64,000 nucleotides of DNA from Microvirga sp. VF16 (GTDB lineage: Bacteria; Pseudomonadota; Alphaproteobacteria; Rhizobiales; Beijerinckiaceae), in the NCBI RefSeq assembly GCF_016864375.1, contig NZ_CP069355.1, positions 434,001 to 498,000 of the forward strand, given 5' to 3'. The stretch's first letter is position 1; each line of letters opens with the position of its first letter. This document shows, in pieces, positions 8,736 to 18,481 of the stretch. The notes below the pieces were generated by a model. It made no database searches, had not been told where the DNA came from, and saw only the letters and a program-made list of their open reading frames with translations. The position numbers were made by a program, and so were the translations under genes.

Positions 8736-9635
8736 TCATTCTCCCCAAGTTACCATCGCCTGGTCGATTCTTGACGCCAGCTCAGCGGTGACAGGCACCA
8801 TTGGCAGACGCATCTCAGGGCTATCGACCAAGCCTGCACGCCAGAGCCAATACTTAATGGGCCCGGGGCTCGGCTCGGCAAACAGCAATCGCGGCACATC
8901 GGCAAGACGCTTCCAATCGGCCAGCGCACCGGCTTGATCGCCACAGAGCAGCTTGCTGCGGATGGCAGCGAACGCCGGCGTCAGCACATGAGCGGAGGCC
9001 GTAATACCGCCATCGGCACCATGGGCCAGGGCAGTGTAGAACTGGTGGTCTTCGCCGGTGAAGACCGCAAACTGCGCTGGCTTATGACGCAAAAGGTCAA
9101 ACGACTGCACGGGATCGGCCGAGCAATCCTTGACGCCCACGATGTTGGTGCGTTCCGCCAAGTGCAGCAGCGTCTCATTGCCAAGATTGACGCCGGTGCG
9201 ATACGGGATGTTGTAGAGCAGGATCGGCCGTTCGGTGCTGTCGGCCAGCGCCGAAAAGTGGCTGAGCAATCCCCGCTGCGATGGCCTTGTGTAGTAGGGA
9301 CAAGCGATCAGGTAGCCCGTGAGATTCCAAGGCGCCGTACGTTCCAGCGCCTTGACCAGCTTCCGCGTGTCGCTGCCGGAAAGGCCGAAATAGACTGGGA
9401 CGATCTTGCCCGCGGCGTTCAAGACGTCGTTGGTGATCGAAACCAGCCGCTCGCATTCCTCGTCGTCCAGCGCCATGCCCTCCCCGGTGGTCGCACCCAG
9501 AATAAGGCCGTCGATCGGCTGTCCTGCGTAATGCTTGACGAGTCTACGCAAGGAGCGCTCGTCCAGCCTGCCATCGCGAAACGGTGTGACAAGTGGCAGC
9601 CAGAGGCCGCTCAAGAGTGAAGGTGTGGCTTCCAT
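8736..9635 (-). CDS. DapA-family lyase/aldolase (dihydrodipicolinate synthase-like)
   Basis: 299 residues forming a class I aldolase TIM barrel. GATTGEG near residue 45 carries the Thr pair of the active site, YNIPYRTGV near residue 135 carries the catalytic Tyr, and GVKDCS near residue 163 carries the Schiff-base Lys. The ATG at 9633-9635 is chosen because GAGGAG lies 9 bases upstream; an ATG at 9642 overlaps that site. Family members include DapA and several sugar-acid aldolases/dehydratases. Outside a lysine operon and near a GntR regulator and hydroxyacid oxidases, a catabolic role is more likely (inference). Confidence 0.85.
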   Translation of the reverse strand: MEATPSLLSGLWLPLVTPFRDGRLDERSLRRLVKHYAGQPIDGLILGATTGEGMALDDEECERLVSITNDVLNAAGKIVPVYFGLSGSDTRKLVKALERTAPWNLTGYLIACPYYTRPSQRGLLSHFSALADSTERPILLYNIPYRTGVNLGNETLLHLAERTNIVGVKDCSADPVQSFDLLRHKPAQFAVFTGEDHQFYTALAHGADGGITASAHVLTPAFAAIRSKLLCGDQAGALADWKRLADVPRLLFAEPSPGPIKYWLWRAGLVDSPEMRLPMVPVTAELASRIDQAMVTWGE

Positions 9636-10437
9636 GAATTCCATCTCCTCAAGGCCGGAGACGGAGCGCGCGCAGGAACCCCGTCCGAACCGGCGGGGTC
9701 AATCTGATCGGAGTGCTAGCTATCTTCTGCGCGCGATGACCGAGAGCCCCTAGTGCGGGGCTTTTTTCGAGCTCGTAAGTTTGGGGTGGCGCTGATTCAT
9801 AGATTGCCAGTCACACATCCTCGATAATGTGTCAAGGTAGGGCGGTTATTTTCCTGTCGGAGGGTTCTGATCTGGGCGTCGAGACGGTTGTAATTGACTT
9901 TCATTCACCGAAGTTGCTGCGCAGCGGTTGCGTTCAGGGGTAAGAACAAGGTCTGCGCCCAATGAAATGTTCGATTAGAACGTATCAGCAAGTTTCCTGA
10001 AGCGGCTTACGGACTGACCCTCAATGTGAAGCCAGATAATACTCATATCAATCTGGTAATTCCTTGGACTTATTGTATTAACTCCTTTGTCGAACCTATC
10101 CGGGCAGCACTATACTCTCCGGACGACGCTTCGGGGAAAACAGTACTCTTCTCTGTCTGTTGCTCTGCCCCGGAATGATGCTCAGACACCTGGATCCAGG
10201 CCGTATACTGCCATCGGGGAGGTCTCCCGGCAGGCTCAGGGATCCTCGTTCTTGCTACGTACTTCGTTACCGTGCCATCGAGCACAGATCTTGTTTTGAC
10301 TCCGGCCATTGACCTTCAGATAGGCTTCCAGCGCCTCGAAACAGGCGGAGGTGGTCTCGACTCCATAAAAATCAGTTGCATTTAGTTTGATGTTGCGTAA
10401 GCTACATTCAATACCACCGGATGTAGCGGTCACAACA
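9636..10437. other. 800-base stretch without a recognisable gene
   Basis: Upstream of the DapA-family gene on the left and of the RpiR gene on the right. It holds an isolated rightward terminator (9745-9767) with no gene reading into it, which suggests that a gene was lost here. Short open frames at 10070-10310 on both strands show no family signature. Confidence 0.35.
9745..9767 (+). terminator. Rho-independent terminator (orphan)
   Basis: Stem AGCCCC/GGGGCT with a TAGTGC loop followed by six T residues on the plus strand. No plus-strand gene ends just before it. Confidence 0.7.
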
Positions 10438-11355
10438 ATGAGAGCGCCTGAGCAAATTAGGAGGAACCTTAGTGAGTTGACGTCCGCCCAGCAGGCGATC
10501 GCGCAATTCATTATAGAGAACAGTGACGCAGTCGCTTTCATGACGGCAAGGCAGCTAGCGTCTGCTGTCGGGCAAAGTGATGCGGCAGTTGTTCGGTTTG
10601 CCAGAGCGATTGGCTATGGAGGCTTCTCCGAGTTACGGGACGCACTGCGAGGTGACCTGCTTGACACCCAAGGGCTAAGCGGAATGCAGGCTCAGACTGC
10701 GGGTCAAGCGCCCCAGGAGATACATCACCAAGTGGCGGCTGTGTCCGATGAGCTGATCAAGAAGACATTTGAGATGAATTCCGCGCAGGTTTTCGAAGCC
10801 GTCGTCAAGGCCTTCATCAACGCTGAGAGAATCTCTGTCAGCGGGCACGGCACCTCATATCCCCTTGCTGTGTACCTCTCGATGCACTTGAATCAATGCT
10901 TTGATAAAGCTCAAATCTTCAACATCGATCACGGTGACCTCGCAGAGCGGTTCCGCTCGGTAGGAAAAACCGATGTTTTTGTTGGAATTGGTTACGTTCG
11001 ATATCTTCCTTACACTATCGAAATCCTGCGCCATGCCAAGCAGTCGGGCGCCACAGTCGTGGCAATCACGGACAAGCTTTCGTCACCGTTGGCAGAGTTC
11101 GCTGACTTAGTTCTGTTGAGCGCTCGCAGCGGCGCATCCGTATGGTGGAGCCAAGCCGGGACCTTCGCCATCGCTGACACTCTCATCTCAATATGTGTCC
11201 AAGCGGAACAGCATACTGCGCATCATATGCGACGTTCTGACGAGATGCTGAAAAGGCTTGGTTACTGGGAATCCGGCGGTGGCGGCAGCCGCGCCCGCCC
11301 ACCTTTAGCCCACACTGGTGACGTCTCAGCCGCCAACAAAAAAAGAACTATCTAA
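10438..11355 (+). CDS. MurR/RpiR-family transcriptional regulator (HTH plus SIS domain)
   Basis: About 305 residues from the ATG at 10438. TTG (10387) or ATG (10390) would add 16-17 residues and cannot be excluded, as no start has a strong ribosome site. The N-terminal RpiR helix-turn-helix (LTSAQQAIAQFI, then ARQLASAVGQSDAAVVRFARAIGY) is followed by a SIS sugar/phosphate-binding domain (about 115-260, including VSGHGTSYPLAVYLSMHL and VVAITDKLSSPLAE). It lies 22 bases before the binding-protein gene and is co-oriented with the transporter/peptidase operon, so it probably regulates that operon (inference). Confidence 0.87.
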   Translation: MRAPEQIRRNLSELTSAQQAIAQFIIENSDAVAFMTARQLASAVGQSDAAVVRFARAIGYGGFSELRDALRGDLLDTQGLSGMQAQTAGQAPQEIHHQVAAVSDELIKKTFEMNSAQVFEAVVKAFINAERISVSGHGTSYPLAVYLSMHLNQCFDKAQIFNIDHGDLAERFRSVGKTDVFVGIGYVRYLPYTIEILRHAKQSGATVVAITDKLSSPLAEFADLVLLSARSGASVWWSQAGTFAIADTLISICVQAEQHTAHHMRRSDEMLKRLGYWESGGGGSRARPPLAHTGDVSAANKKRTI

Positions 11356-11377
11356 CGATCAAAAGAAGGGACCTTCC

Positions 11378-12472
11378 ATGACGGAAAAATTGATGTCCAA
11401 CCATGCAATAAGCCGGCGCGACTTCCTTAAAGGCACCGCAGCCTTCGGTATCGCAGCTGGCACCACCACCCTCTATGCACCCTATGTAAAAGCCGCTGCT
11501 GGGCAAATCGTCGTTAGAGGCCTAGGTGGTGCGTATGAAGCTGCAATGATGAAGGCTGTGTACGAGCCATTCACTGCAGAGACGGGTATCAAGGTTGCGG
11601 TGCAGCCGGCAACCGCTGCACAGATCCGTGCAATGGTGGAAGCCAAGAGAGTCCGCATAGACGTCGTTGACTTGCTCGACGTTGCGCAGCTGTCACTGGA
11701 CAGGATCGGCGCATTGGACGCCATTGCGTACGATAAGATGACATATACGAGGCCCGACGACATTCAGGCCTCTGTGCGCAGGCCCAACATGGTCGGTAAT
11801 CTCTTCTTCGCCACCGTCCTTGTCTACAATACAGAAGTTTTTCCCGCTGGTGCACATCCAAAGGGCTGGAGCCAATTTTGGGACGTCAAGCGCTTCCCAG
11901 GGGCTCGTACCCTAGCCGATCAGAAGTCTGGTGCGGCTGAGCTGGAGTTCGCACTTCTCGCTGATGGCGTTGCAAAAGATGCACTATACCCTCTGGATGT
12001 AGACCGTGCATTCAAGTCTCTCGGCCGGATCAAATCAAGTGTCGTGAAGTGGTGGGACACTGGTGCCGTATCCGCTCAGATGTTGGAACTAAAGGAGGCC
12101 GTCATTGGTGGAATATGGAACGGTCGCGCTCAAGCGTTGATTGACAACGGGGCGCCGTTGGCCATCGACTGGACGGAAGCAAAACAACAGGTCCAATACT
12201 GGGGCATTGTCAAAGGAGCTCAGAATTCGGAGAACGCTCAACGCTTCATCGATTTCGCTCTGCAGCCAGAAGTTCAAGGGAACCTCACTCAGGTTATCGC
12301 ATACGGTCCAACTAACACTAAGGCTTTCGAATACGTGCGGCCTGAGGATTTGGCCAAGCTGCCGAGCGCGCCCGACTACTTCCCCCTGACATTCCAGCAG
12401 AACCCGGAATGGTGGACTGATCATCTCTCCGAGATTGGTTCCCGGTGGCAGGCTTGGGTGCTCAGCAAATGA
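11378..12472 (+). CDS. ABC transporter solute-binding protein, PotD/spermidine-putrescine type, Tat-exported
   Basis: 364 residues. The ATG at 11378 follows an AAGAAGGGA ribosome site. The N-terminus has a twin-arginine export signal (SRRDFLKG at about residues 11-18, then a hydrophobic stretch ending near KAA), so it is exported folded to the periplasm. The mature part (IVVRGLGGAYEAAMMKAVYEPF, ending in WQAWVLSK) is typical of family-1 binding proteins that take polyamines, opines or other small cationic compounds. It is the first gene of a five-gene transporter and peptidase operon, overlapping the ATPase gene by ATGA. The ligand is not predictable. Confidence 0.9.
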   Translation: MTEKLMSNHAISRRDFLKGTAAFGIAAGTTTLYAPYVKAAAGQIVVRGLGGAYEAAMMKAVYEPFTAETGIKVAVQPATAAQIRAMVEAKRVRIDVVDLLDVAQLSLDRIGALDAIAYDKMTYTRPDDIQASVRRPNMVGNLFFATVLVYNTEVFPAGAHPKGWSQFWDVKRFPGARTLADQKSGAAELEFALLADGVAKDALYPLDVDRAFKSLGRIKSSVVKWWDTGAVSAQMLELKEAVIGGIWNGRAQALIDNGAPLAIDWTEAKQQVQYWGIVKGAQNSENAQRFIDFALQPEVQGNLTQVIAYGPTNTKAFEYVRPEDLAKLPSAPDYFPLTFQQNPEWWTDHLSEIGSRWQAWVLSK

Positions 12473-13593
12473 CTGCTAATCGTTCTCCATCGGGTAAGGG
12501 GGCAGAGCTGCAGCTTACCCAAGTCACTAAACTCTACGGCACGTCTGCAGCCGTCGATAATCTGGACCTGCATGTGGCGCCTGGGAAGTTCGTCACACTC
12601 CTTGGTGCAAGTGGCTCCGGTAAAACCACCACGCTTATGATGTTGGCTGGTTTTACCTACCCTTCGACCGGCACGATCAAAATCGGCGGAACCGAGGTTA
12701 CGAACCGTCCTCCCAGCAAACGTAATCTGGGAGTCGTTTTTCAGAACTACTCGCTTTTCCCGCATATGACCGTAGCGCAAAACCTTGCATTCCCCCTGGA
12801 GATGCGAGGCCGCAGCAAATCTGAAATTGCGACGCTTGTCTCCCGGACTCTTGAGCTCGTTCACCTTGGAGCCATGGCGGATCGTTACCCTCGGCAGCTA
12901 TCGGGCGGACAACAGCAACGCGTGGCTTTAGCGCGTGCTATCATTTTTGAGCCCCAGGCGCTGCTCATGGACGAGCCGCTAGGAGCGCTCGACAAAAATC
13001 TTCGCGAGCACATGCAGATGGAGATCAAACGTCTCCATGCCTCGCTTGGAGCCACTATCATCTTTGTGACTCACGATCAGGAAGAAGCTCTGACGATGTC
13101 GGACGAGATCGCGGTCATGCAAAATGGTAGAATTGCCCAAAAGGCTGATCCTAAATCTATCTACGAGCGGCCTGATAGCAGTTTCGTCGCGAGTTTCATT
13201 GGCCAATCGAATTTTCTGCCAGGCATCGTCGAGCAGGCGGCTGGTCCGGTCTCGTCCATCCGCCTCAAAAATGGCGAAGCTGTACGGTGTCATGCTCGAC
13301 ATGACATGAAAGCCGGCGATCGGGCTTTAGCAGTTCTGCGCCCAGAGCGAGTTTCTATCGCGACAGACGGCGGCCGATTGATCAACGGGAACGGGATCGT
13401 CGGCCGCGTCTCGGACGTGCTCTATCTGGGACACACCATAAAACTCGCAATAAAGCTGAGTGATGGTACTGAAGTTATGACGCAATCGGGCGCAGCTGTG
13501 TTTACGAAGCTGCCCGAAGTCAATGATGAGGTTGCAGTCAGCTGGGGTATAGACCCGCTGTGGTGCGTTCGAGATGATCGGATACCTGCATGA
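12469..13593 (+). CDS. ABC transporter ATP-binding protein, PotA type
   Basis: 374 residues. Walker A GASGSGKTT at 46-54, signature LSGGQQQRVALARA near 144, Walker B ALLMDEPLGALD near 164, and a C-terminal TOBE domain (about 280-365) that is typical of importers of the spermidine/putrescine class. The ATG at 12469 overlaps the binding-protein stop codon (ATGA), implying translational coupling; an upstream GTG at 12445 is less likely. It energises uptake by the two permeases that follow. Confidence 0.92.
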   Translation: MTANRSPSGKGAELQLTQVTKLYGTSAAVDNLDLHVAPGKFVTLLGASGSGKTTTLMMLAGFTYPSTGTIKIGGTEVTNRPPSKRNLGVVFQNYSLFPHMTVAQNLAFPLEMRGRSKSEIATLVSRTLELVHLGAMADRYPRQLSGGQQQRVALARAIIFEPQALLMDEPLGALDKNLREHMQMEIKRLHASLGATIIFVTHDQEEALTMSDEIAVMQNGRIAQKADPKSIYERPDSSFVASFIGQSNFLPGIVEQAAGPVSSIRLKNGEAVRCHARHDMKAGDRALAVLRPERVSIATDGGRLINGNGIVGRVSDVLYLGHTIKLAIKLSDGTEVMTQSGAAVFTKLPEVNDEVAVSWGIDPLWCVRDDRIPA

Positions 13594-14435
13594 CTGGGAG
13601 AACCTCTTCTAAAACCGGCGTGTGGCTCTTGCTTCTTCCTGCGCTTTGCGTACTATGCGTCTTTTTCGTCTACCCCCTTGAGCAGATGCTAACACGTAGC
13701 GTGTACGATCCGGATTTCACGCTGCGGCACTACAAACGTCTTCTGGCAGAGCCTGCCTATTTGCAAGTTCTGCGCGCGACCTTCGAAATATCGGCGATCG
13801 TCACGCTGTGTTCGTTGATCCTCGGCTACCCTCTTGCCTACCTGCTTTCACAGATCAAACCACGTCTGGCGGCGTTGTTGATGGTCATCGTGATCGTACC
13901 TTACTTCACCAGCGTTCTAGTCCGGACTTATGCCTGGATGGTGATCCTGGGATCGCAAGGTATTATCAACCAGTTCCTATTGTGGACCGGCATCATCGAT
14001 GCGCCATTGCCGATCATGTACTCCCGAACAGCAGTGACGATAGGGATGACCTATATCATGCTGCCGTACATGGTCCTTGCGCTTTACAGCGTCATGCGCG
14101 GTATTGACACCAGCTTGATGCTGGCCGCAGAGAGCTTGGGAGCGACACGCACACGTGCGTTCTGGCGAATTTTCGTGCCGCTTTCCTTCCCGGGTGTCGC
14201 TGCCGGCAGCCTTCTCGTTTTCATCCTTGCACTCGGCTTTTTCATCACCCCTGCTTTGATGGGTAGTCAGCAGGATAGCATGATCTCGATGCTCGTTGAA
14301 AGCCAGGTGGAGACCTACTTCGATTGGGGCTTTGCATCGGCGCTCGCCACCGTGCTGCTCATTTGTACTCTCGTTCTCTTCGCAGTCTATGAACGGCTCG
14401 TTGGGTTGAATAGGTTGTTCGAGGCGAAGCTATGA
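13590..14435 (+). CDS. ABC transporter permease, PotB type
   Basis: 281-residue inner-membrane protein with about six hydrophobic segments and the EAA loop ESLGATRTRAFWRIFVPLSFPG near residues 180-201 that docks with the ATPase. It overlaps the ATPase gene by 4 bases and the next permease by 4 bases. It forms the translocation pore with the PotC-type permease. Confidence 0.9.
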   Translation: MTGRTSSKTGVWLLLLPALCVLCVFFVYPLEQMLTRSVYDPDFTLRHYKRLLAEPAYLQVLRATFEISAIVTLCSLILGYPLAYLLSQIKPRLAALLMVIVIVPYFTSVLVRTYAWMVILGSQGIINQFLLWTGIIDAPLPIMYSRTAVTIGMTYIMLPYMVLALYSVMRGIDTSLMLAAESLGATRTRAFWRIFVPLSFPGVAAGSLLVFILALGFFITPALMGSQQDSMISMLVESQVETYFDWGFASALATVLLICTLVLFAVYERLVGLNRLFEAKL

Positions 14436-15223
14436 ATGCTAGAACTCTAGGTTGGGCAACCAAAACTATCGCCACCATTGTCCTACTCTTTCTGGCGGTG
14501 CCGATCTTGATCATTGTTCCGCTGGCCTTTAACAGCGCCAACTACCTGAGATTTCCTCCGGAAGGCTTATCATTTCGGTGGTTCGACGCAGTCTTGTCTG
14601 ACACTAACTGGCTCGATTCAGCATGGATCAGTTTCCAGGTAGCGATCGGATCGACAGTTCTCTCTGTCGCTCTTAGCCTCCTGGCTGCCATCGCGCTGGT
14701 CCGAGGTCGGCTTCCGGTGAAGCAGGCTATCTACGCCTTGATCCTGCTTCCGATGATTGTTCCGAACATCATCGCAGCCATTGCAATGTTCTTCTTCTTC
14801 TCTGAGGTGCCGCAAGTCCCATCGGTACTTGCAATCGTGATTGGTCACACTGTTCTTGCAGTACCGATAGCAACGATCATCCTCTCGTCGACGCTACAAG
14901 GCATTGATACGCGCTTGGAGAATGCCGCGCTCAGCCTCGGGGCGAGCCGTGTCACCGCGTTTCGCCGTATCACCTTGCCGCTTATAACCCCTGGAATGGC
15001 ATCGGCATTCGTTTTCGCGTTTCTCTCGTCATTTGACGAGTTGTTGATCGCCATGTTTATGGCCGCAACGACCGCGCAAACCTTGCCGGTAAGGATATGG
15101 AATAGCGTGTTGTTCCAACTTGATCCGACGATTGCGGCGGTAAGTGTCATCCTGATTATCGTTTCGGTGGCTTGCCTCCTCCTCGTAAACCTTGTTGCCG
15201 GTCGCTCAAAACACGGCGCCTGA
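14432..15223 (+). CDS. ABC transporter permease, PotC type
   Basis: 263 residues, six predicted membrane segments, EAA loop ALSLGASRVTAFRRITLPL near residues 165-183. It starts at an ATG overlapping the stop of the preceding permease. Family members have the conserved C-terminal pattern seen here (FDELLIAMFMA, then an IWNS segment). Completes the importer. Confidence 0.9.
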   Translation: MNARTLGWATKTIATIVLLFLAVPILIIVPLAFNSANYLRFPPEGLSFRWFDAVLSDTNWLDSAWISFQVAIGSTVLSVALSLLAAIALVRGRLPVKQAIYALILLPMIVPNIIAAIAMFFFFSEVPQVPSVLAIVIGHTVLAVPIATIILSSTLQGIDTRLENAALSLGASRVTAFRRITLPLITPGMASAFVFAFLSSFDELLIAMFMAATTAQTLPVRIWNSVLFQLDPTIAAVSVILIIVSVACLLLVNLVAGRSKHGA

Positions 15224-15243
15224 AATTCTACAGCGGTAAAAAC

Positions 15244-16362
15244 ATGATATTTGAAAAATCGGAATACAGTGCACGTCTCGATAACGTGCGGGCAGCGATG
15301 CGTGCGCGCGAGATCGATCTCCTTATCGTTGATCAGAGTGAGTTTCTGATCTACTTAACCGGGTTTTCGATTTCTGAGAACATGTACCGAGCCTGCTTGG
15401 TACCGCTAAATGGCGAACCCGTTATGGTGCTCCGAGCAGTCGACCTAGGGCCGTTTGAAGATAGTTCCTGGCTCGATCAAGCGGTTGCGTTCGCAGATTG
15501 GGAGCACCCGGTCGCCGTCATGGCGAAGACCATCCACGATATGGGCTTCGCTGCCAGGCGGGTTGGCATCGATGAAGAATCCTACTGCATGCCACTGAAG
15601 CGCTTCAGACAGCTCGAAGGTCTGCTACCGGATACCAAGTTTGTGGACTTTTCGGGTGTACTCGAATGCCTCAGAGCTCGGAAGTCAGACGCGGAGATCG
15701 CCTTGATCCGCCAGGCTGCCAGGATTGCTGATCTAGGAATCAGTGCTGCTGTCGAGGATGTGGGCGAAGGCCGTTCAGCGCGGGACGCTGCAGCTGTTGT
15801 GCACCAGGTCTTCATGAAGGAGGGGGCGGACACCAGTCGGGCCGGCATCATTACCGCCGGCGTTGGAAACAATTTTCTCCACGGCTACTTGACTGATACC
15901 TCGCTTAAAAGTGGGGAGATTCTCCATCTTGAGCTGCTGCCGTTCGTACAAGGATACAGTGCCCGCATCATGCGGCCGGTGGTCATCGGACCTCTCGGAG
16001 AACGCGCACGCGTGGCCGAACTGCTCCTCGAGATCCAAGATCGGCAATTCGCGGCTATGAAGCCTGGTGCAACGGCCTGCGATGTGGATGCGATCGCTCG
16101 AGAGGGCTTGCTCGCTGCTGGCCTTCGTCCGGATTATCTGAACATTACGGGGTACAATCTCGGCCTCTACCCCATCCATACCCCGCGAACGAGCGATTTC
16201 ACTCGGATCTTTCTGCCAACGTCAAAATGGCAGCTTGAGCCAGGGATGGTGTTTCATATGTACGTCTCTGCCTCTGGCCTTGCTTTCAGCGAGACGATCC
16301 TCATTACGGAGCACGGTTTCGAGCGGCTTACGCAGTCGCCACGCAAGGTATTCGAGGCGTGA
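15244..16362 (+). CDS. M24-family protein (Xaa-Pro aminopeptidase/creatinase fold), likely non-metallo
   Basis: 372 residues starting at ATG 15244, 20 bases after the permease. The N-terminal creatinase domain (about 5-140) precedes the pita-bread catalytic domain. Metallo members have two Asp ligands in a DxG...SDITRT segment. Here that segment reads LHLELLPFVQGYSARIMRP, with neither Asp in place, resembling metal-free creatinase/ectoine-hydrolase-type members. It therefore probably hydrolyses a non-peptide C-N bond of the imported compound (inference). It is co-transcribed with the transporter upstream and the M81 hydrolase downstream (1-base gap). Confidence 0.82.
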   Translation: MIFEKSEYSARLDNVRAAMRAREIDLLIVDQSEFLIYLTGFSISENMYRACLVPLNGEPVMVLRAVDLGPFEDSSWLDQAVAFADWEHPVAVMAKTIHDMGFAARRVGIDEESYCMPLKRFRQLEGLLPDTKFVDFSGVLECLRARKSDAEIALIRQAARIADLGISAAVEDVGEGRSARDAAAVVHQVFMKEGADTSRAGIITAGVGNNFLHGYLTDTSLKSGEILHLELLPFVQGYSARIMRPVVIGPLGERARVAELLLEIQDRQFAAMKPGATACDVDAIAREGLLAAGLRPDYLNITGYNLGLYPIHTPRTSDFTRIFLPTSKWQLEPGMVFHMYVSASGLAFSETILITEHGFERLTQSPRKVFEA

Positions 16363-16363
16363 A

Positions 16364-17863
16364 ATGGCGCGCATAGCCGTCGGCGGATTTCAGCACGAGA
16401 CCAACACCTTCTCGCCTCATCCTGCCAAGTTGGATCATTTTCTGGTCGGAGCTGGATGGCCCGGTCTCCTACGTGGAGACGACATAGAGCGAGTTGCAGC
16501 AGGAATGAATCTCCCCGTTGCGGGGGGGATTCAGCGCCTGCATGCTCTCGGTCATCAGGTGGTGCCCCTTATATGGACTGCGGCGACTCCATCGGGTCGA
16601 GTCACCGACGAAGCTTTCGAAGCGATTACGTCGGAGTTCCTCACAACGATATCGCGACATCTAACAGAGATTGACGGTATCTACCTCGACTTACACGGGG
16701 CCATGGCCACTGAACGTCACGACGACGGTGAAGGCGAGTTTCTACGGCGTGTGCGGGAGGTCGTTGGCCCGGATTTGCCGATTGTCTGTAGTCTCGATCT
16801 GCACGCCAACCTGTCGCCCGCCATGTTTGAATATGCGACAGCTTTGGATGCTTACCGAACCTATCCCCATATCGACATGCGCGAAACCGGTTGCAGGGCA
16901 GTGAACCTTCTTGACCGGGTTATCGCCGGGGAAAAGCTTTACAAGTGCATGAGGCGGGCATTCTTCACCTTGCCCCTGACGTCACAATCGACCCTCTCGG
17001 GCGCGCCAAACCGGCTCTACGAGGAATTGGAGAGAATGATCGACGCCGATGGTCTTGCCGCAGCCAGTTGGCTCGGCGGATTTGCGTTGGCAGATGTTGA
17101 GGACGCTGCTCAAGCCGTGGTTTGCTATGGTGCTGACGAGTCCATCGTCTGCGGCGCAGCTGATCGTCTTATTCAATCGATTGCCGCAGCCAAAAGCGAA
17201 TTTCATACCGAATTGGTGACGCCGGCAGCTGCGGTCAGGCGTGCTGTCGTGCTGACGAAAGAAGCGTCAAAGCCGGTAGTGATCGCAGATGTTCAGGATA
17301 ATCCTGGTGGCGGCGGGAGCGGTGACACCACTGGTCTTTTAGCCGAGCTCCTTGCACAAAACGTTGAAAACTCGGTGGTCGCGATGATCCGTGATCCGGC
17401 AGCTGTTGAGCTTGCTCAACAGGTCGGCGTTGGTCACGCGACGCAGTTTTCACTTGGCGGCAAGAGCAAAGCGATTGGCGCTGAAGCGACGGCTCCCGTT
17501 AAAGAAGAATTCATAGTTGAGAAGTTGACCGATGGGCTGTTTGCTGGCACTGGCCCAATGTGGGGCGGCTCCCCAATAAATCTAGGCCAAACAGCTCTTT
17601 TGCGAAAGAGGGGTGTTTGGGTCATCGTAGTCTCTAATGCCATGCAGGCGGCAGATCAGTCGATCATTGAGCATGTAGGACTTAATCCGCGTCAGCTTTC
17701 GATCATCTGCCTAAAGAGTTCCGTGCACTTCAGGGCGGACTTCGATCGTATAGCATCTGAGACCATTCTTGTGTCCTCTCCGGGTCTCGTTCCGAGCGAT
17801 ATATCGATACTGAGTTACACAAAGCAAGGTGGCCGATCGTCGTCCCCCAATGCACAATGCTAA
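16364..17863 (+). CDS. M81-family metallopeptidase (MlrC-type, DUF1485)
   Basis: 499 residues starting at ATG 16364, immediately after the M24 stop. The N-terminal GGFQHETNTFSP and the LDLHANLSPAM segments carry metal-binding Glu/His/Asp residues of MlrC. A later DNPGGGGSGDTT motif is also conserved. MlrC performs the last step of microcystin/nodularin breakdown (cleavage of linear products), but most homologues sit in ABC-transporter operons like this one and have unknown substrates. It is the last gene of the operon. Confidence 0.87.
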   Translation: MARIAVGGFQHETNTFSPHPAKLDHFLVGAGWPGLLRGDDIERVAAGMNLPVAGGIQRLHALGHQVVPLIWTAATPSGRVTDEAFEAITSEFLTTISRHLTEIDGIYLDLHGAMATERHDDGEGEFLRRVREVVGPDLPIVCSLDLHANLSPAMFEYATALDAYRTYPHIDMRETGCRAVNLLDRVIAGEKLYKCMRRAFFTLPLTSQSTLSGAPNRLYEELERMIDADGLAAASWLGGFALADVEDAAQAVVCYGADESIVCGAADRLIQSIAAAKSEFHTELVTPAAAVRRAVVLTKEASKPVVIADVQDNPGGGGSGDTTGLLAELLAQNVENSVVAMIRDPAAVELAQQVGVGHATQFSLGGKSKAIGAEATAPVKEEFIVEKLTDGLFAGTGPMWGGSPINLGQTALLRKRGVWVIVVSNAMQAADQSIIEHVGLNPRQLSIICLKSSVHFRADFDRIASETILVSSPGLVPSDISILSYTKQGGRSSSPNAQC

Positions 17864-17929
17864 ATCACTAAAGCAGTCTGTGGCTGCGTGGAATCGGCGG
17901 AACCGATCCCCTGGAGCTGGTTGTGGTTA

Positions 17930-18322
17930 GCCGGGAGGCCTTCTATACCGACCCCTCTGTCCCGAGACTTGCGTGAGCGGATCATGCGTGCCGTGGAAGG
18001 TGGGTCTTCAATTCGGCAGGCGGTCTTCGCACGAGAGTACCAGCAGCGCATTAGGATTGAGGGCACGATCTCGGTGGGCGTCAGGGTCCTGCACCTGCGG
18101 CGCTCCCGCTACGTCGGTCGCGCCAAGACGCATGTGCAGCATGTCCTGACGGCGGCAGCCATGAACCTCATCCGGATCGGTGCCTGGCTCAGCGGCGCAG
18201 CACTCGCGCGAACTCGTCAACCGCATTCACCAAGCTCATGGCGCTTCCAATCAGCGCATGAGGCATTCGCCAGCAGTATCGCTTTTGAACCAAGGCTAGC
18301 AGCTTCTTCATTAGCTGAATGA
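17930..18322 (+). pseudogene. Chimeric transposase debris: IS630 N-terminal scrap fused to IS1182 C-terminus
   Basis: PLSRDLRERIMRAVEGGSSIRQA (about 17950-18025; residues shown in part) is the start of an IS630 transposase. The frame then passes directly into an IS1182-type C-terminus (EGTISVGVRVLHLRRSRY, AKTHVQHVLTAAAMNLIRI; about 18040-18250). The two pieces come from different families and join in one open frame, a deletion or recombination scar. Neither is functional. Confidence 0.75.
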
Positions 18323-18329
18323 GCCGAGA

Positions 18330-18379
18330 CCCTAGTTTACGCACTCTATCACGCCGCTTGATTGGCCAAATTCGAGCTT
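18330..18379 (+). mobile_element. Solo right end of an IS701-type element
   Basis: The sequence encodes a VYALYHAA-stop tail followed by GATTGGCCAAATTCGAGCTT (18360-18379). This matches the intact IS701 copy at 57554-59019, which ends ALCHAA-stop and GATTGGCCAAACTCGAGCTT. Only the last 50 or so bases of the element remain here, about 100 bases before the glycine riboswitch. Confidence 0.72.
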
Positions 18380-18481
18380 GGGCTACGTCCTACAATTTTC
18401 CGCCGTCCCCGATTTTAATTACGCTCAACAGACATTGACTCATTCAAATTTGTCATTACACAAGTCTTCGTCATTGATCCC

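Noticed and set aside
9650..9767. Possible tRNA or sRNA before the orphan terminator
   Set aside because: No cloverleaf or anticodon arm could be built; only the terminator is supported.
10070..10310. Possible small gene or gene remnant on either strand
   Set aside because: No recognisable motif, no ribosome site, and both strands are equally open.
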